NCBI GenBank assembly: GCA_950022655.1
Contig: OX465591.1
Location: 47,945,048-48,009,047, forward strand
Length of the DNA: 64,000 bases
Source of the DNA: Alentia gelatinosa
Lineage: Eukaryota; Annelida; Polychaeta; Phyllodocida; Polynoidae
Direction of reading: 5' to 3'
Shown here piece after piece: positions 22,466-32,200 of this stretch (position 1 is its first letter; each line of letters opens with the position of its first letter). A program made the translations under genes and the position numbers. The notes under the pieces are model-generated. The model was not told the DNA's origin. It searched no databases and worked only from the letters and a program-made list of their open reading frames with translations.

Positions 22466-22584
22466 ACAGAAGGGTGATTACCGTAAACCCTGTAAGATAC
22501 CCCGCATACCGGGGTGCCTCAACTTCCCGCTCATACTCCTCACATTGACACACGTTTATAAAACCCCGACCTGGGCGTGGGAAG

Positions 22585-23166
22585 AGTTACTGGAGAACTC
22601 GACCCGCAACCAACTCGACCCGCAGTTGTCAGGAGAACTCGACCCATTTTGGAGACATCGATTGGAGAACTCGACCCATTTCAGATACTTATGAATAAGA
22701 CATTTTCTAAGAAGAAAAGGCCTGATTAGTTAGCATTTAGACATAAACCAGCAAATATAGAAAAACAATTTATATTTAGGTGTAGGGTTAAGGTTAGGGA
22801 TAGGGTGAGTGAAAAGTTAGAGTTACGGATAGGCTTAGGGGCAGGGTTTTTTGTTTGTTTTCTTCCCCATAGAAGACCAAATTTTAAGCCAAGATGACAT
22901 ACTTACTACTAAATTTAGTATCTATCTACAGTCGTAATGAAATACTTGAGTTGGGAAGATTTTAAACGGGTCAAATGTGTTACGGGTCGAGTTCTTAAAC
23001 AGGTCAAGTTCTTAAAACGGGTCAAATTTGTTGCAGTTGAGATTTTAAATGGGTCGAGGTCTTAAAACGGGTCAAGTTTGTTACGGGTCGAGTTCTTGAA
23101 ACGGGTCAAGTTTGTTACGGGTCAAGTTCTTTACGGGTCGAGTTCTTTACGGGTCGAGTTCTCCCG
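22585..23166. mobile_element. Foldback-like element with GGGTCGAGTTCT terminal arrays
   Basis: The left arm carries 'ggagaactcgaccc' motifs in one orientation and the right arm (22970-23166) carries 'cgggtcgagttctt' motifs in the other, so the ends are inverted arrays of short direct repeats. The core has degenerate telomere-like strings such as 'gggttaaggttagggatagg'. This architecture (tandem-repeat inverted arms) matches Foldback/TU-type elements. No transposase is seen. Confidence 0.6.
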
Positions 23167-23264
23167 TATTCAATAGAGTGAGCGGTGGGTGATGGTGAGG
23201 TCTGGCGCTGACAGGCGACACGGACATCAGAGAATGCTGTGATGGTAGAGGGCCGTGACCCGCA

Positions 23265-23338
23265 CGGGACGCACGGGACGCACGGGACGCACGGGACGCA
23301 CGGGACGCACGGGACGCACGGGACGCACGGGCCGCACG
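23265..23338 (+). repeat. 9-bp minisatellite (GGGACGCAC)n
   Basis: About eight tandem copies of 'gggacgcac', the last with a variant 'gggccgcac', followed by three copies of 'ctggtga'. It lies between the two foldback-like elements. Confidence 0.95.
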
Positions 23339-23424
23339 GGACTGGTGACTGGTGACTGGTGACATGCGGGATGCGGGCAGAGACTCCACACCACACCCCT
23401 CCTCCTCACCAGGCAGGGGTCCAT

Positions 23425-23735
23425 GGACGCCTTGAGCCCGGGACGATTTGAGCCTTGGACGCCTTGAGCCTTTCTCTGGACGCCTTGAGCCTACCCTGTG
23501 GACGCCTTGAGCCTACCCCGTTTTGCTGGCCTTGAGCCTCTAGATGTAAAAACTTTAAAAAGTGCACTTATACTGGTTTAAAGTCATATATACTCAACCC
23601 TAACCCTTACCCAATGCTTTTCTAACCCTAACCCGCCAATCGGAACTAAAATGGGGTAGGCTCAAGGCGTCCACTGGGTAGGCTCAAGGCGTCCACGTTT
23701 TCACGCTTACAGGAGGCTCAAACGATAAAAGGCTC
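23425..23735. mobile_element. Second foldback-like element with GGACGCCTTGAGCC arms
   Basis: Left arm: four to five copies of 'ggacgccttgagcc'. Right arm: copies of 'ggctcaaggcgtcc', the inverse. The core has 'ccctaacccttaccc' and 'ctaaccctaacccg'. It has the same architecture as 22585-23166 with a different arm motif. Confidence 0.65.
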
Positions 23736-24079
23736 AAGAACGCATCTCCTATACAATGTAGTCTCAGTTCTCCAGTTGGGGTCATGAGAGAAACTGGGAA
23801 TAGTTTACGTGTGGAATTATCTGCCTCAGAGAGAGCAAGAAAACGTGGACAACATGTCAGTATCGGCATTAGCATGGAGCTATGGGTTTGAGGGGGGGGG
23901 GGGGGGGGGGTCGAACCACCGTTTTATTAGCATCATTGAGGCTTAATTCATTTTATCTTTTCCTTATACGGGGGGAAATACTATGTATTGATAATGAACA
24001 CTATGAATTTCATGGATTAGTCGAAAACCGAGGTCCTTGATAAATATGTACGGGGACATAGGTACATCTACACAGCAGG

Positions 24080-24640
24080 CTGTATAATATACACATGGAC
24101 GTGGGCACGTCTACTGGGCAGGCTGTATAATATACACAGGGACGTGGGCACGTCTACTGGGCAGGCTGTATAATATACACAGGGACGTGGGCACGTCTAC
24201 TCAGCAGGCTGTATAATATACACAGGGACGTGGGCATGTCTACTGGGCAGGCTGTATAATATACACAGGGACGTGGGCACGTCTACTGGGCAGGCTGTAT
24301 AATATATACACAGGGATGTGGGCACGTCTACTCAGCAGGCTGTATAATATATACACAGGGACGTGGCCACGTCTACTCAGCAGGCTGTATAATATACACA
24401 GGGACGTGGGCATGTCTACTCAGCAGGCTGTATAATATACGCAGGGACGTGGGCACATCTACTCAGCAGGCTGTATAATATACACAGGGACGTGGGCACG
24501 TCTACTCAGCAGGCTGTATAATATACACAGGGACGTGGGCACGTCTACTCATCAGGCTGTATAATATGGGCAGGCTGTATATCATACATAGGGCCATGGG
24601 CACCTCAGGCTGTATAATAATATACCGAGAGGTGGGCACT
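24080..24640 (+). repeat. 43-bp minisatellite, about 12 copies
   Basis: The unit 'ctgtataatatacacaggga' plus 'cgtgggcacgtctactcagc' has period 43, with a few 45-bp units gained by a TA step. The last units are degenerate. Confidence 0.95.
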
Positions 24641-24659
24641 AGGCACGTCTACTCTGCAT

Positions 24660-25950
24660 ACGGCGCGGCTGAGTAGCGCTGAGTACGCGTGCACTCCGCC
24701 CCCTCTGATCAGCCCTCCGGTGCGTGGCCAGATGTGACCCCCGAGCAGTGACTTCACTTTCCAGTAATCTGTGTCGCCTTAACACGGAGCTGAGAGTGAA
24801 CGCGATGAATCAATACCGAGAAAAACCCACCTGCACATTCCTCACTGTCCTCCTTCCCCAGTTATTGACACAACCCCAGGACCTTCACCACCATACGCGG
24901 TATTCCCTCTGACACCAAGTGTTAAATGGTAGACTAGAAAGCGAAACGGGGAATCTCTACGGAGCGTAAAGTCTCTGTGACATTCAATCCTGTACTGGCT
25001 GCAGTTATAGTTTTATTACTAAACCAAATGACACGAACACACTTTCCTCATTACCCAGCATAATAATCACAATAATTGTACATGTAGATCTAGAACACCA
25101 CCCTACACTGTCGCTGACTGTTAAAGATAGGTATCAACTATTGATAATTATAACATTGTTCTAATAACTCAGATATTATTGTCGTCATGGATAGAGTGAT
25201 CTCATGGAATCGGACTCTAATCTCAAGCTTCATATTACAATCATTTCTGTTATCAATTATGGGGTAAAAGTCCAAATTAGCCAAAGTACCGAAAAGGCAA
25301 AATGGTCATCAAATACAGGAATAATTCTCGACAACCAGTCCAAAAGACTTCCCTCAGGTCAAGCATTCTGTACTCGAAGATTTCGATGAGTAGGTTGAGA
25401 TTTCACAACCCAATTTTAGTAGTAATGCTAAACACTGATTTATACATTCTCTGCTGGATTCGAGTGAGACTGAATGAATCCTGAGGTTTGGGAGCTGTCA
25501 GACTCGAGTCAGACAGTCAGGAGACTGCCAATCAAGTAAATGCTACAAACCAGCCTGCCAGGTCAAATGTGTGGTAATAATACCCTTTTATGTTACATTT
25601 GTCGTATACCGGTATCTGAAAACCAGTATTACCTAAATGGAAACCAACCATTTGTGTTTGAGGAAACATCAAATTTATGTCAACAATCACGACGACGAGC
25701 GGACATGGAATGGCAGCCGGGAAATGCGATCGACGATCAAAATACGGTCAAAACAAATCGTATACTAACAATCATAAGAGAAGAAATACATCCATCATAA
25801 GGCCCATTTAACTGGAGAAACATAAGTTATCAAGCACGTACCTTTGAGAACGATGGTAACTGAGTTTTAGTCCTTGTTCCAAGTACAAGTACCCCACCTC
25901 CCTATCTTGTGGAGCCGATCCTCTGGTCGTCCATTTTAACGGGACCAGCC
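24660..25950. other. No gene seen upstream of FBXO9
   Basis: A GC-rich patch (24655-24730) is followed by AT-rich sequence. Plus-strand open frames at 24724-24912, 25204-25389 and 25540-25800 have no recognisable domain, no repeat partner in the window and no clear splice context. I leave them uncalled. Confidence 0.4.
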
Positions 25951-25965
25951 TCGAATTGAATGGAG

Positions 25966-25973
25966 TGACGTCA
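25966..25973. promoter_or_regulatory. CRE palindrome TGACGTCA
   Basis: Exact full-length cAMP-response-element consensus about 180 bp upstream of the inferred FBXO9 5' UTR, in a locally CpG-richer stretch (25960-25990). Function is inferred from the motif and position only. Confidence 0.45.
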
Positions 25974-26143
25974 TACGCGTACGCTGGTTTCTAGCCCGTC
26001 TCTCAGGTATACGATACAAAGAACCAGCCAACTCTCTCCACACTGCAGCGCTTGAATTTTACTGTACAAACTTCCATAGGTTTAAGTGGCGCAGTGTAAA
26101 CCTACAACATCTCGTTTCTTCTCTCAATCCCAGACTTGAAATC

Positions 26144-26155
26144 AACATGGCTGCC
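26144..26155 (+). promoter_or_regulatory. YY1-type motif AACATGGCTGCC
   Basis: Matches the AANATGGCNGCC form typical of YY1 sites just downstream of transcription starts. It overlaps the start codon of a 23-codon upstream ORF and lies 88 bp before the inferred FBXO9 start codon. A pyrimidine-rich initiator-like stretch precedes it (26106-26130). Confidence 0.45.
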
Positions 26156-26218
26156 GTACGGAAAGCACTCTTGTATGGCACAGTAATTTGCTATTCCTAC
26201 CGTGACCTCTTTGACTAG
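26147..26218 (+). CDS. Upstream ORF in the FBXO9 leader (23 codons)
   Basis: ATG in a good context (A at -3, G at +4) opens a 23-codon frame, MAAVRKALLYG then TVICYSYRDLFD, ending in TAG 24 bp before the inferred FBXO9 ATG. If the leader is unspliced here, ribosomes would meet this frame first, so it could dampen FBXO9 translation. It has no recognised homology and may simply be a YY1-site by-product, because that motif contains ATGG. Confidence 0.35.
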   Translation: MAAVRKALLYGTVICYSYRDLFD

Positions 26219-26242
26219 ATTTATTCGCAGCCTGTTAAAGCA

Positions 26243-26251
26243 ATGGCTTCG
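26243..26251 (+). CDS. FBXO9: FBXO9 exon 1 (start codon, MAS)
   Basis: ATG GCT TCG followed by a consensus donor GTGAGT, in phase 0 with the exon 2 acceptor. The start context has G at -3 and G at +4. It was chosen because exon 2 has no in-frame ATG after its acceptor and this site is the nearest upstream ATG-donor pair with matching phase. A separate, unseen first exon is possible. Confidence 0.6.
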
Positions 26252-29200
26252 GTGAGTATAGAATCTGTTTATGGACATTTGGGAGGCTGACATTCGAGTT
26301 GATGGCTCGAGATTCGATGATCAGTAGAGCGTCCCTTGGATGGCATTGGCCTCATCATGGAGGTGGGTGCGGCGTCACCTTGTTATCGATTTACCTGATT
26401 CCGAAATAAACAGTTGGCATTGAATTCCTCACCTTTTCACTCATAAATGTAACGGTTAAGAAATGCGCGATATATGACTGTCATCAGTGTAGTTATTTGA
26501 TACGATACTCCTTGAGTTGAGACCTCGAATCAACAGTTGAATATCAAAACAAAAAAATACCCCACCTATCCAACGTGTATGTGCGTGTGGTTTCGCCTGT
26601 TGCGTAATGACTACTGAGATTCTAAACATATGCCACTGATCAACAGTGACAACACAGTCCCAACATCAAAACGTGCCTTGATATTTATGAATAATGCCAG
26701 GCATATATCCATGCATCCTTTCTCTACTGCAGATAGGTAAAATATTTACTGCTTATTTGTCTATTATCAGAAGTTAGAACTTATAAACATATAAGTTATC
26801 TAGATCTAGATATTCTGAAGTTGTGATGATATTTAATGTCATAGAAAGGGGTAAGATAAATCCAGAACCGCACTTGAATCGTAAAATAGACAATACTCCA
26901 CTCGTTTGGCTGTGCCATAATCGATGCAGTTCTATATAACTATAAGTCTTAATTGTAGGGTGAATATCTTTCCTTTGCTGTGTCCTACCCTACTGGAAAA
27001 CACTAACCAAACAAAAAAGACAATGCCACCTTGGCAAACAATGGCAACTAGAAAACGAAAACAGAAAAACTCCTGAACGAACTAGATATCAACCCAGGCG
27101 TGGCAATCAGAACCTCCAAATGGTCAAATATAATAAACAAGCTAATACACAAACAATGAATAGACTACATCAGAAAGATCGAAACCAAATATCTAATGAA
27201 CAGAATACATTGAGAAGATATCGAATGACCATCATACCTGAATAAACTAACATAAAAACAAACAAGCCAAAATATTTAAACTGCGCAACCTACAAAACTA
27301 AAGACAACTTAAAAGTTTAATTTACCAAAGACAAAACTGCAAGCAGTGTGGCCAAAAGTCAGAAACAATCCATTCACATACTTAATCAGTGCAAAAAGAT
27401 ACATCAAACTGACAAAATATGAATCTAGATCAACCAATCCTTCAATCGAAGACGACCAAACCCTAAAACACATAGCCACAAAATCCACCAAAATAGAAGA
27501 AACCCTAAAAAAACACAAGGAAACTCGAACCTTTCCATTCCCAAACCCAAAGAACCCATAAAACACAAGTAACACTTGGGAAATACCCTTTCGAGAATAA
27601 ATCCAATATGTGCATCCTGTAAGACTATTTAGAAAATATGATCACTGATCAAAATGACCGGTATTTAATGAAAGTTTAGGAATATTAGCATTCTGATACT
27701 GTCAAATGGTACCAAAGTTGATACTGATGACTTATACGAATTGACTGATGCCAGTAGAGTTAAAATGGAAAATCCGCCCAACCCTCCACCACCCATAGGT
27801 GATACTTTGACACGCTACTCTCAGTATGATTCCTGGCACCTTTATAGCAGTTTTCCTCTTTTCCATCGATATCCTTGTTCCACTTTATAAAATAGTTTTT
27901 CTTGTATTTAATAGTTTTTCTTGTATTTAATAAAGACAGTTGTAATATATTTGATTTATGATAAAGACTATGCAAATTAAGCCTCATCCAAGCCAATAAA
28001 ATGGCAGTTCGAACAGACCCTGATTCCCGTGCAATGGCCGACACTGATCTGCTTTCCACATTTGGTCTATCTGCGGCAGCAAATTCTCAATAAAAGATAT
28101 TTCCACTTTTTTCTTGACCCCAACTGATATCCCTTTAGTAAGGTTATTAATGTTCATATTTTTTAAAACAATGATTTTTTTCATAAGCCGTGGTATGAAA
28201 TTCAGAATTGGTGCAGTCTAAATATACAAGGCGGGTGTCAGTATGGCGACGACTGATGTCCGACACTTTGGTTGCAGGATAATGAGTGGATCGTGCCCTC
28301 GTTTTACGAGGAGGATCGCGATATCAGGACCCCATTCGGTCATCGTGATATCGAGGCGGAGCTGGTCCGTTTCCGCGAGCAGTGGTGTCAGGAGCTGAGC
28401 GGGTCGCAGACCGCGCCGCAGTCTGGGCAGACCGGCACGCAGGACCAGACTCCCGAGAAGCAGCATCCCAGCAAGGAGGAGGAGGTACGGCTTCCCCCTG
28501 ATCAGTGTTTACATGTTCGTTATCATCCATGGTATACAAAGTCCCCATTGTTTGTTATCCATGGTATACAAAGAACCCATTGAGAATGTACGGGGACTCA
28601 GTAAACCACGACTCATTGTTTATTATCCATGGTATACAAAGTACCCATTGAGAATGTATGGGGACTCAGTAAACCACGACTCATTGTTTATTATCCATGG
28701 TATACGAAGAACCCATTGAGAATGTACGGGGACTCAGTAAACCACGACTCATTGTTTATTATCCATGGTATACAAAGTACCCATTGAGAATGTACGGAGA
28801 CTCAGTAAACCACGACTCATTGTTAATTATCCATCGTATACAAAGTACCCATTGAGAATGTACGGAGACTCAGTAAACCACGACTCATTGTTTATTATCC
28901 ATCGTATACAAAGTCCCCATTGTCTATTATCCATGGTATACAAAGTACCAATTGAGAATGTATGGGGATTCGGTCAAACCCAAAGTAAGTCTAATTGAAC
29001 AAATTTGACGTTAAACTACCCAAACAACCAACCAGTAAAGCATTACCCATTCATTATTATTCATGTTATACAAAATACCCATTGTGTATCATCCATGGTG
29101 TACAAAGTAACCATTGAGAATGTACAGGGACTCAGTAAACCATTATCCAACATATAAAACCTGTCAGATATAACCATAACTGTGGTATACAGAGGAGGTA

Positions 29201-32200
29201 CGGCTCCCTACTGCTCGGTATTACAGTATAGGAAGTTTTCCTATTTCCCAAGGAAATCCTAGTTTTTTTTCAGTTTACAAAATTGTTTTTCTCTTTTGTA
29301 AAACAATGAGAGAATAAACTGAGTCTCATTCACACAAATAAAACCTCCCCTCGCACCCCAGGCTCGTTCCCTGGCGAATAACGTTTTTTTCCTATGTTTT
29401 CTCTGTCTCTCTGAGGCAGTAAATTACATGTACCGTATTGCTTGCACTTACGAATCTCTGTCTCAACCCAGAGACGTCACATAGAGAAACTGTATTATAG
29501 ATTCAAATAAGTAGATTTAGAAAACGTGGCTAATAACACTTCTGACCCCAACCGATGCAAAAAAAAAAAAAAAAAAAAAAAAAAAATAGATTCAAATAAG
29601 TGTAGCTGTCGAAAGTAATGACACTCAAACAACTCATATATTATGAGTTGGGAAATAAGGGAATTGTTCAATGATATTTATCTGTTTTTTGTGACAGGCG
29701 CGTTACCTCTTCCTGCAAGGCGTGAATGCCGAACAGTGTCACCGGCTTTACGAAGGTGAGTGACGTCACAGTGTCCGAGCTGTCTCAGTGAGCAAAGAGG
29801 AAACCTCAGAAGATGTTTCTCGTTAAGGCTGGATACTGAAACAATGTGCCATAAATAATATTAGATGTCATACGTGAAGTGATATAGATTAAACCTGTAC
29901 GATTAAATACTTTGATGCATGGATGAAGTGTGGTTGAAACAAAACTGCGACTGCATATTTATTTTTGTCCCTTTATGGTTTTATTCTTACATATTTGGAG
30001 CTATAAAGCTGTGTATGTGAAGTAATCTGTTGGGTTGGTGTGCGGTGTAGCTATTGGGGACAGAGCCATTGTTAGTTCATGAAACAGTCACTAGGTGGTC
30101 GGGGACAGAACCTGTATTCTGGCTCTTTGTTCTCACGAAATTCAACTGGCTTTCAATGTTTTACCATCGTTCCCTTGACTCTCTACACCCATTCCAGAGC
30201 AGGATGACATAATGATTAAACCAGGGTTCGCACAGAGCCTGGAAATCCTGGAAAAGTCTGGAATTGTGCTCTTGGGTTTTCCAGGCCCGGAAAAGCCTGT
30301 AATTCTCAGATAGAGCCTGGAAAAACCTGGAAGAGCCTGGAAAATTTAGTTTGCATAAAAACATTTTTTTAGTCTATGAAATTCTGGTTATTATTAGCTT
30401 TCCTTAACTATGGTACCTAACTGCCTATGGAATCTCAGTGACTTGGATTAGGTAGTTCCAAAAATCCATTATTTGACCATGTACAGCAAATTGCTAATAA
30501 TATATCATGGATTTGATTATTTGTCTTCATTTTAAAAGTAGCAAAAACAAAAGGAATTTTGTAACTATCTATCCCAAACCACTGAAATTCCACAGGTAGT
30601 AAGGAAGATAAAGAAAATTTCAACTAAATTTGGTGACAAATCAAGACATGGTTTTGAAAACAGTGACCAGATATGCCTGGAAAAAAGAATACTAGGGCCT
30701 GGAAAAGCCTAGAAAAAGTCTGGATTTTATTGGTCTGTCTATGTACCAACCCTGTTAAACCCAGTACATGATGTTTTTCACATGGAAAACTTCATATTCT
30801 TTATGTACATAGAGTGAGCAAGGCTAGAGTTGTGCCACTTCCAAATTATCACTCACTTCTTTTGCACCTCCAAAAGTGAAGAACACCTACTTTTTCACCT
30901 CCATTAGTGACGAACACCTACTCGGGGGTGTCATGGCAGTGCCCATGAATCATTCTCCGATCCGGCCAGGAAGTAGGTGGCGCTACAAACCTCCTGGGCG
31001 GACATTTTGGAGAATCCCCCACGCAATGCTAAGCCTATGGAACCGTTCGGACGTCATTTATGATACTATTTAATGTGTGAGGATGTTTTAAATACTTCTG
31101 AAGCATTCGCTTGGTCATAATTACACTTCCCTGGCACTTTCAGACCAAATGAGTATGTGGTAACCCCAGTTTGGACTATAAACGCGATGTCAACAAATCG
31201 TCGAAACAAGCTATTTTCTTCGAGTTGGCATGTTAAAATTATGTCTGAATAACGTAAATAATCCTATTTCAATTATTCCATGTACAAAATTCACAGGAGA
31301 AGGTCGATTAATATAGTTTTTCGCCATTTTAAACTCTGACAGCGCTTTGTATTCACCAGCAAAGATGGCGGATCGATCCGTTGTCAGGCGAATTGGAGGG
31401 TATTTCGAACCGGAAGTGTCCAGCCGGATCAGAGAATAGGCTTCTTGCCATATAGTTATGTTCCCGAATTATCTTGTCTTTCTCTATATAGTACTGTCAC
31501 CATGCAGTGCGGCTGTAAATATGTTCTCTAATTCTCATAATTCCTAAAGAATGTAACAACAATGCGCAGTGTTTTCCATAACACTGGCAAGAGAGAAATT
31601 CTTGACTTCCTCAGGGAATGTAAGATTTTCGATAAGACATAACCAAGAAGAGTAAGATGCCTGGATCAACCAGGCAGCATAGCTTGTTATTCCAACAGGA
31701 TATGCAAATGTTAGTAAAGTAAATCAAAGTAAGTCTAATTGAACAAATTGGACGTTAAACTACCTAAACAGACAAGATAATTATGTCTTTCTCCGTACAG
31801 CTATACAGTACTATCGGCGTGCGGTGCAGTTGTAGATATCTTCTAATTCTTGTGTCTTTCTCCGTACAGCTATACAGTACTATCGGCGTGCGGTGCAGTT
31901 GTAGATATATTCTAATTCCCATGTTTTTCTCCGTACAGCTATACAGTACTTTCAGCGTGCGGTGCAGTTGTAGATATATTCTAATTCCCATGTCTTTCTC
32001 CGTACAGCTATACAGTACTATCGGCGTGCGGTGCAGTTGTAGATATATTCTAATTCCCATGTCTTTCTCCGTACAGCTATACAGTACTATCGGCATGCGG
32101 TGCAGTTGTAGATATATTCTAATTCCCATGTTTTTCTCCGTACAGCTATACAGTACTATCGGCGTGCGGTGCAGTTGTAGATATATTCTAATTCCCATGT

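Larger units (their letters stand above)
30055..31480 (+). mobile_element. Dispersed repeat G with two nested insertions
   Basis: Flanking parts match 19228-19605. Relative to that copy, 30222-30754 and about 30953-31436 are inserted. It occupies most of FBXO9 intron 3. Confidence 0.75.

Noticed and set aside
28243..28400. ATGGCGACG at 28243 as the FBXO9 start codon
   Set aside because: It is out of frame with the conserved N-terminal block, and the sequence GTTGCAG at 28277 is a good acceptor that joins in phase to the ATG-donor pair at 26243.
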